NCBI RefSeq assembly: GCF_032878955.1
Contig: NZ_CP043839.1
Location: forward strand, 5,506,169 to 5,570,168
DNA from: Butyricimonas paravirosa
GTDB taxonomy: Bacteria > Bacteroidota > Bacteroidia > Bacteroidales > Marinifilaceae
DNA: 64,000 nt
Direction of reading: 5' to 3'
Shown: piece after piece, positions 53,745 through 63,025 of the stretch
Layout: every line of letters starts with the position of its first letter
Numbering within the stretch: the first letter of the stretch is position 1
Notes under the pieces: generated by a model
Databases searched by the model: none
Told to the model about the DNA's origin: nothing
What the model saw: only the letters and a program-made list of their open reading frames with translations
Program-made: the position numbers and the translations under genes

Positions 53745-53752
53745 TATATTTG
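53745..53752 (+). promoter_or_regulatory. -7 box for bactofilin gene
   Basis: TATATTTG fits TAnnTTTG 64 bases before the bactofilin start. No TTG at 19-21 bases upstream, so the -33 element is weak. Confidence 0.4.
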
Positions 53753-53816
53753 TCAGATACTAATATTTGAAAATCGAAGAGTGTTCATCTTTTTTAATGA
53801 CTAATTCATATTTGAT

Positions 53817-54251
53817 ATGTTTGGAAAGAAAAAGAATGAAGATGACTCTGAAAAATTAATGAAAGTCAGTGCTGACAACCTGACAATGATTACAATAGGG
53901 ACGATAGTGAAAGGGACAATCACTATTGCTGGAGGATTACATCTGGAGGGAACGTTAGAGGGAGATATTATTTGCAAAGGGAAAGTTGTGATTGGTCCAC
54001 AAGGAAAAGTCAAGGGAAATGTGAACTGTGACACCGCGGTGTTGTATGGTTTGTTGCAAGGAGATGTTCGTGCGACGAATGAACTGTACATGAAATCCGG
54101 GTGCATGGTAAAAGGTGATGTTTACACGCGTAAGCTGGAAATAGAGCCGAATGCCGGATTCGATGGTGTTTGTAATACCACCGGGATGAATGTCCCCGTG
54201 AAGGAAAAGAACACCAAAGTGGAAAAGGTCATGGTGGTGGAGGAGAAGTAG
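53817..54251 (+). CDS. bactofilin (polymer-forming cytoskeletal protein)
   Basis: 144 residues. Central beta-helix of regular repeats: TIVKGTITIAGGLHLEGTLEGDIICKGKVVIGPQGKVKGNVNCDTAVLYGLLQGDV. Short disordered ends with many Lys. Bactofilins polymerise without nucleotide and organise envelope functions. It stands alone between the que genes and the recombinase. Confidence 0.92.
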   Translation: MFGKKKNEDDSEKLMKVSADNLTMITIGTIVKGTITIAGGLHLEGTLEGDIICKGKVVIGPQGKVKGNVNCDTAVLYGLLQGDVRATNELYMKSGCMVKGDVYTRKLEIEPNAGFDGVCNTTGMNVPVKEKNTKVEKVMVVEEK

Positions 54252-54345
54252 CCTTAGACTGGATTCTCTTAAAAATAGACTTTTAATTTTCTCCTGGTTT
54301 GGATGTACGATTTTACGACAAGTGAATGGTCGGTTGTTGAAATGT

Positions 54346-54375
54346 TTGCATAAATAGCTAATTGGCATATGTTTG
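54346..54375 (+). promoter_or_regulatory. promoter of the tyrosine recombinase gene
   Basis: TTG at 54346-54348, 19 bases, TATGTTTG at 54368-54375; about 60 bases before the recombinase start. Confidence 0.6.
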
Positions 54376-54436
54376 ATTATGTGTCGGTTGGGTTAAATTA
54401 TAAAACACTATAAATTGAAATCTAAACAGATAGAAG

Positions 54437-55360
54437 ATGAAACGAGAATTTTTAACACAGTTTATGGAGCGACTTATTGTCGAGTTGGAACGAGAGCAGC
54501 GAGATGGTACTGCTCATGTTTATCAGAGTACTTTGAAACGGTTGAAGAAATTTGCGAATGGGCGCGAAGTTAGTTTTAAGCAATTGACCCCGGAATGGTT
54601 ATCTCAATTCGAGCGGAAATTGTTGTCCGACCAGTTGAAATGGAATTCTATTTCAACATATATGCGGACGCTGAGATCCGTTTATAACCAAGCGGTTGAA
54701 CGAGGGATTGCCTCTTATATACCCCGTCTTTTCAGCCGGGTACATACCGGGATTGATTGTCAGGTGAAAAGGGCAGTTTCCCCGGAGGTGATCTGTCGGT
54801 TGATGACAGATAAAAAGCCTTTGCCTGAACGGCTTTCTTTTACCCGGGATATGTTTGTCCTGCTGTTTTTGTTACGCGGGATGCCTTTTGTGGATCTGGC
54901 ATTTTTGCGTAAATGTGATTTGCAGGGGAACGTGATTGTTTATCACCGGCACAAGACGAGACGAAAACTGACTGTCGTGGTTTGCCCCGAGGCGATGGCC
55001 ATTATCGAGAAATACAGGGATATGTATCCTGATTCTCCTTATTTGCTCCCTATTATTCAGGACCCCAAGCAGGACGAGTACCGGCAGTATTCCAGGATGT
55101 TGCGTCTGCATAACTACCGTTTGCGGCAAGTCGGGTATTTCCTGAAGATTAGAGAGCAATTAAGTACTTACGTGGCGCGCCATACTTGGGCAACCACGGC
55201 GTTACGACAGAATTATAATTCCAGCCTGATTTGTGACGCGATGGGACATTCATCGGTAAAGGTGACCGAGACTTATTTCCAGCGTTACCGGGAGGATGAG
55301 GTGAATCAATTAAATAATGCACTTGTGGCTTTTGTTCTATCCAAGAAAGTGTTGTGTTGA
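54437..55360 (+). CDS. tyrosine recombinase, probable DNA invertase of the fimbrial promoter
   Basis: 307 residues. Core-binding helices at the N-terminus (ERLIVELEREQRDGTAHVYQSTLKRLKKF). Catalytic residues: first Arg in LLRGMPFVDLAFL, KTRRK region, YVARHTWATTAL (Tyr in place of the first His of H-x-x-R, as is common in Bacteroidales phase-variation recombinases), GHSSVKVTETYFQRY with the nucleophile Tyr. It ends 63 bases before the left recombination site at 55424, so it very likely inverts the 253-bp segment there (inference from position). Confidence 0.88.
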   Translation: MKREFLTQFMERLIVELEREQRDGTAHVYQSTLKRLKKFANGREVSFKQLTPEWLSQFERKLLSDQLKWNSISTYMRTLRSVYNQAVERGIASYIPRLFSRVHTGIDCQVKRAVSPEVICRLMTDKKPLPERLSFTRDMFVLLFLLRGMPFVDLAFLRKCDLQGNVIVYHRHKTRRKLTVVVCPEAMAIIEKYRDMYPDSPYLLPIIQDPKQDEYRQYSRMLRLHNYRLRQVGYFLKIREQLSTYVARHTWATTALRQNYNSSLICDAMGHSSVKVTETYFQRYREDEVNQLNNALVAFVLSKKVLC

Positions 55361-55423
55361 GAATAATATAGGAATTATGTGATGTCAAGAAGGTAAATGT
55401 CTGACAATTAGTCAGAAAAAAAT

Positions 55424-55444
55424 CCGTTACTTTGTAGATAACGG
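55424..55444. repeat. left recombination site of the invertible switch
   Basis: CCGTTAC-TTTGTAG-ATAACGG: 7-base arms in inverted order around a 7-base asymmetric core, the form of tyrosine-recombinase crossover sites. Its right-hand partner at 55698-55718 is the reverse complement with one difference. Confidence 0.88.
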
Positions 55445-55697
55445 AATCTTTTAATGAGTGCAAATTTATATATATATTTTTATTATTTCAAATAATGCGA
55501 CGATTATTTTTCAATAGATGATAAAATAATTCAATTTTTTTTGAGTAGTAGTTTTTTTGGAGACAAAAAAACTATTACCCACCTTGATTTTCTAAAAGAT
55601 GGGCGGAGTTCAGATCGCCTTTCCCGGACTACAAAAATTCATTATATAAATAATAACCCGCCGAAAGACCCCTTTTTATTTGAAATTTTATGTTTTA
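55445..55697. promoter_or_regulatory. invertible promoter segment (fimbrial phase switch), OFF orientation
   Basis: The 253 bases between the two sites hold one good promoter, on minus: TTG (55489-55491), exactly 20 bases, then TAAATTTG (55461-55468). It points left, away from the fimbrial genes. I find no TAnnTTTG on plus in the segment. Inversion would place this promoter near 55680 pointing right, at the FimA-like gene 100 bases on. The 65-codon ORF within it looks spurious. Confidence 0.85.
55549..55574. terminator. hairpin inside the invertible segment
   Basis: TAGTTTTTTTG / CAAAAAAACTA, an 11-bp perfect stem with loop GAGA. The runs of T or A give it a terminator-like look on both strands. 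It may insulate the fimbrial genes from the recombinase transcript in the OFF orientation. Confidence 0.55.
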
Positions 55698-55718
55698 CCG
55701 TTACCTACAAAGTAACGG
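55698..55718. repeat. right recombination site of the invertible switch
   Basis: CCGTTAC-CTACAAA-GTAACGG. Arms are perfect inverted 7-mers; the core is the reverse complement of the left core TTTGTAG. Inverted orientation relative to 55424-55444 means recombination inverts rather than deletes. It lies 82 bases before the first fimbrial gene. Confidence 0.88.
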
Positions 55719-55799
55719 TAAATTTAAATAGTGTGTAGTAAAAATTTTTGATGACATTCTGTCAGATTTCAAATGTTAGGTAATTTTAAAGAATGGGTT

Positions 55800-57020
55800 A
55801 TGAAAAAAAGATTTAGTTTATTATGGTCATTGCTTGCAATGGTGGTAGTGTGTGCTTGTTCAAAGAGTGGTGGTTCGGATTATCCGGATCCGGAAAAGGC
55901 CGGTTTAACGTTTCAGGTTACTTTTGACAAAACCGGTATGGAAGGAAGAGCTCCACAATCTACGGCAATTCCGGAAACTTCATGGGCAAATGTCAAACAA
56001 TTACAATTCTTTTTGTACAACGCGTCCGGTCAAGTGGTTTATTCAACGATCGTGAATCCTTCAAGTGCGTTGACTACTTTCACGTACACGGACGTACCGG
56101 TAGGTACCGGTTACACGTTAGTTGCTGTTGCGAACGTGAAAAGTTCTTCGGATGCAGTCACTACTTATATTGATGGAGGTACAACTCCAACTGAATGGAC
56201 GATGTGGAATGTGCGCCAGAAGACTCTCTCGAATTTGGTGATAGAGCATGCAGATGGAGCTTTCCCGACGTTCTGTTCAACTAAACTGACTACCGCTGGT
56301 AATAGTGCTTATACGGAGCCGTCGGAGATCTTTATGGGATCTGCAACGGGTATAGATGTTGCAGCCGGAACGACGACTCCCGTGTCGGCCATTGCTCTGA
56401 AACGTGAAGTAGCCATGATGCGTGTTCGTTTGAATGTAAAAGATAGCGAAACGGATAATTTGAACACGGTTAATTTCACGCAGGATGCTTCTATCATGAT
56501 TTATCGTTTACCGGATAACATGAAAATTGGGGCAGCAAATGCAGGTGGAGTGAGTGCAACGTCAACCGATGCCAATATATTGGCTATAAAGGACGGAACT
56601 ATTTTTAACACGGCCGATCCTGCTTCAGGATATAACCCGAAGGTTATTCTGAAGGATAATTTCACGATGTGGAGAGATGTTATCGTGTGGCCGAATAATG
56701 GAGGACGTGCTATTAATGGAGCATCAACAGCAGACGCTTCTGTCGATCGTCAGTATTTTATCGTTGTTTCCGGACGTGGAAAAGCAGGTCATATTTTGGC
56801 AAACGGGGATGAGATGTCTACTGACGGTCCTGTTTATTGGTCTGGTTTGATTAAAGAGAACTTTACACCAAACACGATTCGTGAAGTGAACTTGACTTTA
56901 CGTTCAGGAGGTACTACAGACGTGCCGACAAAACCTAGAGCAGAAGGTGGTTTGACAATTGGTGTTTCAGCTCCGGAAGCTTGGAGTAGTAATATCGTAG
57001 AATCAGCACTTACACTGTAA
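55800..57020 (+). CDS. FimA/Mfa1-like fimbrial subunit lipoprotein
   Basis: About 406 residues from MKKRFSLLWSLLAMVVVCAC (lipobox VCAC). Features of Bacteroidales type V pilins: LTFQVTFDKTGMEGRA early (the precursor strand before an arginine-type cleavage zone), VKQLQFFLYNASGQVVYS, VPVGTGYTLVAVANVKSS, ALKREVAMMRVRLNVKDS and a C-terminal INIGV-type strand (GGLTIGVSAPEAWSS). Lipidated precursors are exported, cut and assembled by donor-strand exchange. First gene after the switch; the likely main stalk or a structural subunit. Confidence 0.82.
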   Translation: MKKRFSLLWSLLAMVVVCACSKSGGSDYPDPEKAGLTFQVTFDKTGMEGRAPQSTAIPETSWANVKQLQFFLYNASGQVVYSTIVNPSSALTTFTYTDVPVGTGYTLVAVANVKSSSDAVTTYIDGGTTPTEWTMWNVRQKTLSNLVIEHADGAFPTFCSTKLTTAGNSAYTEPSEIFMGSATGIDVAAGTTTPVSAIALKREVAMMRVRLNVKDSETDNLNTVNFTQDASIMIYRLPDNMKIGAANAGGVSATSTDANILAIKDGTIFNTADPASGYNPKVILKDNFTMWRDVIVWPNNGGRAINGASTADASVDRQYFIVVSGRGKAGHILANGDEMSTDGPVYWSGLIKENFTPNTIREVNLTLRSGGTTDVPTKPRAEGGLTIGVSAPEAWSSNIVESALTL

Positions 57021-57053
57021 AAGAATTCCTTTTTATACACTCAAGATGATTTG

Positions 57054-57080
57054 CCTGGGAGCAGGACCTCTGCTCCCGGG
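57054..57080 (+). terminator. hairpin between the first and second fimbrial genes
   Basis: GGGAGCAG / CTGCTCCC with loop GACCT, extended to 11 pairs with one G-T. It lies 33 bases after the FimA-like stop, with no T run after it. Probably lowers read-through so the main subunit is made in excess of the anchor. Confidence 0.55.
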
Positions 57081-57119
57081 GAATCTGAAATAAGTGTAAA
57101 ATCAACAAAAATATTAAAT

Positions 57120-58025
57120 ATGGGAAAGAACAGACTTCTCATAGCATTTACGGGTGTGATTATCCTGCTCCTGCTCGCGTCATGTACCTATGATTATTTT
57201 AAAGATGAAACCAATTACCAGGTTTACGTACCCGAAGTGGTGGATAATAAGGTTAGTGACTGTCGTGTACTGGTTTATGACGAGACAGGAACATTGGTGG
57301 GAGCGCGTTACGAGGCTGCCCCGTGGAAAGATCCCCGTATGAGAGCAGGGTTGTTTAGTTTCAGATTACCCCCTGGTGAATATAAGGTCTATTGTTATAC
57401 GAATACGGATAGTCTTTCATTTGTGGATGAACAACAACTGGAAACCTCTGCTTTTATGCTGAATAATAGCAGTTCCGGGGAGAATCATTACGTGCATCCT
57501 TCGGACGTGTTATTCCAGAAGTTTGTGCCTGTAATCGATCACCCGGGAATTTTGCGTACAGACACGGTGGAGTTGGAGCATTACACAGGAAGAGTAACCG
57601 TGCGTTTTAAGAATTTTCCGGGCGACGTGTCACGCATAGTAAACGTGCAATTGTTGGCAGAAGGGGCGTCCTCCGTGCAGTATTTGAAAAATGATACAAT
57701 AGCTGGTCGGCAGACCCCGGATGATCATATGTTTCATTTCGGAGAGTTACCGGAACAGACGACTGCTGATTATCTGGAAGTGGATCATCGTTATTTACCG
57801 TCTGTTGAAGGCGAATTTATGAGGCTGAATTATACATTCCTGGACCGTGACGGTGTTGCCGTCAATCATTTACCGGTGGAAGTGAAAGATAAACTGACCG
57901 GTTTGCCACTCAGGCTATTGCATGGCCAGCGTATTATTATTGAAATCGATTCTTACGTCGTGGTCAAAGTTTCGATCGTGGGATGGAATGAAGATATTGA
58001 GAGTGGAAATACGAACATGGAATGA
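57120..58025 (+). CDS. FimB/Mfa2-family fimbrial anchor lipoprotein
   Basis: About 301 residues from MGKNRLLIAFTGVIILLLLASC (lipobox LASC; the ATG at 57051 is rejected for its leader). CRVLVYDETGTLVGARYEA, FSFRLPPGEYKVYCYTNTD, then the second domain ELEHYTGRVTVRFKNFPGD and final VVVKVSIVGWNEDIES, which match the Mfa2/FimB family. It caps and anchors the fibre at the outer membrane and limits its length. Part of the fimbrial operon. Confidence 0.85.
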   Translation: MGKNRLLIAFTGVIILLLLASCTYDYFKDETNYQVYVPEVVDNKVSDCRVLVYDETGTLVGARYEAAPWKDPRMRAGLFSFRLPPGEYKVYCYTNTDSLSFVDEQQLETSAFMLNNSSSGENHYVHPSDVLFQKFVPVIDHPGILRTDTVELEHYTGRVTVRFKNFPGDVSRIVNVQLLAEGASSVQYLKNDTIAGRQTPDDHMFHFGELPEQTTADYLEVDHRYLPSVEGEFMRLNYTFLDRDGVAVNHLPVEVKDKLTGLPLRLLHGQRIIIEIDSYVVVKVSIVGWNEDIESGNTNME

Positions 58026-58035
58026 TGTGATATTC

Positions 58036-58650
58036 ATGAATAAAGAGAATAATATGAAACCAGTTGTACGATATATTTTACTTGTTTCCGTTTTGCTTTG
58101 TTTATTTGGCGGGGTACGGGCGCAAAGTGTTAAGGTAAATGTACCTTTATGGTTGACCGGTTCACCTAATATCGGTTTTGAGTACACGTTAACGCGACAG
58201 CTCACGGTGAATGCCGAGGGGGCGTGGTTACCGTATATGTTTAAGAAGAATGAAGAAGTTTTTCGAGTGTTAATGGGGGCCGCGGAGTTACGATACTATT
58301 GGAACCCGCAAAATTTTTACACGAATGATTCATGGGATGGGTTTTATATCGGTCCTTACGCCATGTATGGCACTTTTAATATCGGGTTGTTGAAACACAA
58401 TGACCCGCTCCGGAGTTATCGCCGGAAAGGATGGGGGGTATCGGGAGGTATTACTTTCGGGTACAAATATGCTTTTAACTCCCGTCTGGCGCTGGATATG
58501 AATATCGGTGTTGGATATGCTCATTTCCAGTATGATAAATATAAACTAGGAGGAGAATACGTGAATTTCCCGTTGGAACTCAAGAAGACCAAGCAATGGA
58601 TTGGTCCGACGAAGTTCGGCGTGAGTCTTACATACAATATATTCCGCTAG
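58036..58650 (+). CDS. DUF3575 outer-membrane-like protein
   Basis: About 204 residues (ATG 58036 or 58054). Signal VVRYILLVSVLLCLFGGVRAQ, then VKVNVPLWLTGSPNIGFEYTLTRQLTVNAEGAWLPYMF and a barrel-like pattern ending SLTYNIFR. DUF3575 proteins sit in many Bacteroidales fimbrial operons; probably an 8-strand outer-membrane protein assisting assembly or anchoring. Eleven bases after the FimB-type gene. Confidence 0.82.
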   Translation: MNKENNMKPVVRYILLVSVLLCLFGGVRAQSVKVNVPLWLTGSPNIGFEYTLTRQLTVNAEGAWLPYMFKKNEEVFRVLMGAAELRYYWNPQNFYTNDSWDGFYIGPYAMYGTFNIGLLKHNDPLRSYRRKGWGVSGGITFGYKYAFNSRLALDMNIGVGYAHFQYDKYKLGGEYVNFPLELKKTKQWIGPTKFGVSLTYNIFR

Positions 58651-58663
58651 TGTTACAGATAAA

Positions 58664-60517
58664 ATGTTGCTGAAAATGAGAAAAAAGAAGATACAAATTC
58701 TCTTGTCGGTTGCCGTGTTTCTTTTCCTGATGGATGGAGCGCTTCCTGTGAAAGCACAGGAACGTAAGCTGGGACGTGTGGAAAGACGGGCTGACCGTAA
58801 TTTTGTAAGGCAGAAGTTTAATAAAGCGATGGCGCAGTATGAAACGGCTCTTAAAAAAGAAGAGAATATGCAAAATCAAGCCGCTCTTCATTTGAAGATT
58901 GCGCGCTTGTATTTCATGGTACGGGATTATAGCTGGGCTATCGGGCATTACGAGAAGGCGATGGAGCTGGAACGGAATTTATTCCTCGTGGATGACGTGT
59001 GTGACTACATAGATGCGTTGCGTTTTCAAGGTCAGGCACGGAAAGCCGAGGCGATCTGTCTGGATAATGCTTATCGAGATCAGTATAGCAGGTATCAACG
59101 CTACCAGAATACACTGGAGGCTCTTGCCATGCGTCATTCCGTGCAGGAATTCCCCGGATTCACGGCCAAACGGTTGTCTTTGAACACGCCGAATGCCGAG
59201 TTCTGGATTGGAAATTACGGGGAACAACCTTTCTATGCCATTAGTTACAGTAAGTTTAACGATCCCGGAAAGTTGTTTTTCCATCGTACTCACTATTACG
59301 AGTTGAAGGAGGCTGGGGAAAAGGTGATGTCACAGAAATCACCGAGATATTCCGATTATTTCCGGAAGATTCCGGTGGATTTGCAGAATGGACCGGTAAC
59401 GTTTTCTCCGGATATGCAGGTGATGGTGACCACGGTGATCGAGTACGATAAAAAGAATGTATCGGTGGAGATGGTGGACAAAAAACATCGTCCTTTCCGT
59501 ACTAAATTGTACTATTCCGTGATCAAGAGCCAGAGTAAACGTTTTGGAAGGTACATTCCGGTTTTCCCGCAAGACCCGGAAAATTCGTATGCTCATCCTT
59601 ACTTGTTTAATGACGGGAAATCGTTGTTGTTCACTTCTGATATGCCGGGAGGATTTGGCGGGTTTGACTTGTACGTTGTTCATTGGGACGAAGAGACACA
59701 GGAGTGGGGAACCCCGATGAATTTGGGTGCGGATGTCAACACGGAAGGGAACGAGATTTTTCCCGTACTTTATGAAGGACGTCTTATTTTTTCCTCTAAC
59801 GGGTTACCGGGTTTCGGAGGATATGACCTGTTTAATGCCGACTACGATCAAGAGGGAGTAGTTCCGGGCAGCGTGCGTCATTTTCCTTATCCGGTGAATT
59901 CGGTTTTCAACGACTATTTTATGTGTCCGCTGGATTTACGAACCGCTTATTTTGTTTCGGACCGGGAAATGGAGTCCCGGGATGATATTTATTATCTGCA
60001 AACCGAGGAAGATTTGGGGACCCTGCAGGGAGATCCTCATTTCGGAATGAGCGAGGAAAGCGCGATTCTGGGCGGGGCTTTATTACTGAACGGGACCACG
60101 GAATCGGTTACCAAGGAAACTATTTCAATAAAACGATATGCACCGGAAGGTTTGCTAATGACTCTTTATTTTGATTTCGATTCGGATAAATTGACTCGAG
60201 AATCCATTCAATGCCTGGAGCAGTTTATTAATGAAATGGGTTCCTATTATTTCTCTGAATTGAGATTTGACGGTTTCGCTGACGAAATGGGTAGTGACAA
60301 TTACAACTATGCCTTGTCAGCAAGAAGGGCAAAGAGTGTTGCCGAGTTTTTACGGGATCATGGTGTCAATGTGGATTTCAATATAAAGGCTCACGGCAAG
60401 GTGAGACTTTCTCCGGAGGAGATGAAGGAAGAGATGGGAAATCAAGCGGAGGGAAATATTGACTGGATTCAGGTGAATCGTAAGGCGAGACGTGTTGAGA
60501 TATATCATAAGAGGTAG
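58664..60517 (+). CDS. TPR / PD40 propeller / OmpA-domain protein
   Basis: 617 residues. Signal ending KAQ (ATG 58664 or 58676). TPRs at about 45-150 (YETALKKEENMQNQAALHLKIARLYFMVRDYSWAI), PD40 blades in the middle (YAHPYLFNDGKSLLFTSDMPGGFGGFDLYVV, IFPVLYEGRLIFSSNGLPGFGGYDL), and a C-terminal OmpA peptidoglycan-binding domain (TLYFDFDSDKLTRESI ... FDGFADEMGSDNYNYALSARRAKSVAEFL). Similar in plan to PorE-type proteins, but located in a fimbrial operon; it may tie the fibre base to peptidoglycan. Confidence 0.85.
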   Translation: MLLKMRKKKIQILLSVAVFLFLMDGALPVKAQERKLGRVERRADRNFVRQKFNKAMAQYETALKKEENMQNQAALHLKIARLYFMVRDYSWAIGHYEKAMELERNLFLVDDVCDYIDALRFQGQARKAEAICLDNAYRDQYSRYQRYQNTLEALAMRHSVQEFPGFTAKRLSLNTPNAEFWIGNYGEQPFYAISYSKFNDPGKLFFHRTHYYELKEAGEKVMSQKSPRYSDYFRKIPVDLQNGPVTFSPDMQVMVTTVIEYDKKNVSVEMVDKKHRPFRTKLYYSVIKSQSKRFGRYIPVFPQDPENSYAHPYLFNDGKSLLFTSDMPGGFGGFDLYVVHWDEETQEWGTPMNLGADVNTEGNEIFPVLYEGRLIFSSNGLPGFGGYDLFNADYDQEGVVPGSVRHFPYPVNSVFNDYFMCPLDLRTAYFVSDREMESRDDIYYLQTEEDLGTLQGDPHFGMSEESAILGGALLLNGTTESVTKETISIKRYAPEGLLMTLYFDFDSDKLTRESIQCLEQFINEMGSYYFSELRFDGFADEMGSDNYNYALSARRAKSVAEFLRDHGVNVDFNIKAHGKVRLSPEEMKEEMGNQAEGNIDWIQVNRKARRVEIYHKR

Positions 60518-60538
60518 AATTAAAAAGTAAACGATAAT

Positions 60539-62994
60539 ATGAAGAAGACGAGAATTCATAGAGTGTGGATATTGTTCCTGCTGAGCGTGATCACTTGTTT
60601 GCAGGTGAAAGCCCAGTATATGCCGGTGGTGTTCGATAAAGTATATGGTGATAAAAATCAGATTCAACTGGTTTGCCCGCTACCCGGTGATGAAGTAGCT
60701 TTAGTTGGTAAAGAAGGTCAAAAATATAACTTGACATGGGTGGAACGGGAAGGAGACGTGGTTTTTTCACTTCCATTGACAGGCTTTACCGCGGTGAACG
60801 AGATTGTGGAGTTGGATAACAGCCGGGTTTTGGTGGTTGGACAGTCTAGTGTGCCGAATGTAAAGGTAAAAAGGATAAAATTACTTTATGTGGACGTATC
60901 GTGGTGATTAATCGAGGCGGACGTATCGTTACCGATATTTATGCCGGGGATCAAGGAAGTAATTTTCTGAAAGGTATGCTGCTGCGGAGCGGGGCGTTTG
61001 TGGTGTCCGGTTCGGAGCCGAAAGGGGCGGACGGTCGTCAGGGAATCCTGTTGAAACTGGACCCGACGGGTAGCGTGGTTTACCAGTATAAAAATGCCGG
61101 GGGTGGTTATTGTGACCAGTTTGCGGTGATGGAAATTCGATTGAATACATTTGTGCGGCATTCTCTGCCGGAAAGGATAAGGAGCAAGCTCTCGTGGTTC
61201 GTCTGGATGATAAGGGAAAACCTTATTACATGACGACGATCCCGGCAAAACAGTTTGTCGTGACCGGGTTGAATGCCAATATTAATGACGGTTCGGTGCT
61301 TGTGATCGGTAATTCACCGACAGATGGGGGGATTATTTACAAGATTCGTCCGGAGGGGGACATCGTGTTTGCGAAGAATATGATTCCTGCCAACCAAGGG
61401 GCCACTATGCTGGATCATCTTCAGGTGGCCCGTAATGGTAATATTCTGGTTGGAGGTAGCGGAAGTCAAGGATATTATGCTTTGTTGCGTAATGACGGAA
61501 CAGCCTTGTATTCGGGTACGTCCAAGGGGAATGTACGGGGAATCGGGATGAACCCGGCAACCGGGGAGTCCGTGGTGACGACATACGACATGGGCGGACG
61601 TCGAGGTACGTTTATACGTATTCACCCGACCGGGAAAGTGGAGTTCGAGCGTTCACTGGATGGTAATTTTGACAAAATGAAAGTAACCAACAGCGGGGAG
61701 ATTTTATTGTTATCTTCTTCTGAAGGACGGGTTTGTATGTTTTCGTCCACGGGTGAAAAGGAGTTTGACCGTTACGTGACGGATAATAAACCGACGGCTT
61801 ATCGTCAGGCGTATACTGCTTCATCCGGGGAGTTACTTTTCCTGGGAGCGGGAGGTCGTCTCGTGAAACTGGGACATGGTCTTTATGTTCGGACGTGAAG
61901 ATCACGAAACCGGTGAATGGAATAGCCACGGCTATTTTTACCGTGACTCTGACCGGGTATGCCACGACGAAAGAAGGTGCGCCAATTCCGGTAAGCGTGG
62001 GATATGCTACCCAAGAGAAAACGGCTAATATTGCGAATAATTTTACACCGGTGAAAGGAAAGCTTTCGTTTACCCCGTCACGGGGAACGGCCGACCGTTA
62101 TCTGGTAAAACAGGATATAGAGGTGTCCGTGAAAGCGAATAATTTGATCGAGGGGATGAAAGAGTTTGAACTCGTACTTTCGGATGCACAGCAAAGTTAT
62201 CTGGTGAAACCCGTGGGTAAAGCGGTGATCGAGGATCAACAGGCTGTTGTTAAGATGGTTCGCACGGAACAGGAGAAGAGGGAACAAAAGATATTTTATA
62301 CGAGCTTGGGTTGTTCAACCGGATGGAACTCCTTTAATGAATTCGACGGGAGCCAATATCATCGTGGATGGTATTTACGGGAAGGAACGGCTGATGCCCT
62401 TGATTTCGATATGGGATTAACCCCGAGAGTGATATTTGCCAATGGATCACAGAAATCATCGTTCTCGGTGAAAACGTTGGAGGATACCCGTTATGAATTA
62501 CCCAAGACGGTCGTGATTAACTTTAATAAAGTACATTGTCTGAGTGGTTCGAACGTGGCTTTTGAAGGGGAGTTGTTGAGTTGTAGCGGGGTGGTTGTCG
62601 ATCAACCGGCACGTTTAATGATAGCTTCCCTTGGCGATCACAGATTGAACAATAATGTTGTATCGGATTCTTCACGGTGTCTTTGGTGCGGGCTTCTGAC
62701 GGGGCTTTGCTGACGAATGCTACCGGAAGTGATGTTATCGTGAATTGTGTGACGGTTCCTGATGCTTCGGCTAAAGAAGGTAAAGACTTTGTGTTTACGA
62801 ATATGCATGATCTCCGCATCAGTGGTGACGGAAATCATAGTTCTGCGAACGTGTATGGTGTGGTGCTATATAGTACGGATGCAGCGGAAAAACAAGTGAA
62901 GTTGAAAATCAAGTCTGTAACTCAACCCACGGGCGCGCAACCGATCAGTGTTTCTGATGCAGAAGCTACGGCCGAGTTTACGATCCGTAAATAA
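60539..62994 (+). pseudogene. large secreted protein with beta-propeller-like and Calx-beta-like domains, four apparent frameshifts
   Basis: Signal MKKTRIHRVWILFLLSVITCLQVKAQ. It reads through about 818 residues if one base is restored at each of four points: an A near 60862, a G near 61128, a T near 61888 and a T near 62666. Each is a loss from a short homopolymer, and each restored frame continues a recognisable strand (GKKDKITLCGRIVVINRGGRIV; SDVKITKPVNG; SDFFTVSLVRASDG). N-part: repeated YxxxLDxxGxxVY blades. C-part: SVGYATQEKTANIANNFTPVKGKLSFTPSRGT and SAKEGKDFVF, like Calx-beta or surface adhesion domains. Probably a fimbria-linked surface protein. Likely whole in the true genome. Confidence 0.75.
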
Positions 62995-63025
62995 ACAAAT
63001 TCTACTCCCTTCGGGGAGGTAGTGA

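Noticed and set aside
51291..53816. preQ1 riboswitch for the que genes
   Set aside because: The queC leader is about 30 bases and shows no pseudoknot-like elements.
55541..55738. 65-codon plus frame inside the invertible segment
   Set aside because: Crosses the recombination site and hairpin; composition is non-coding.
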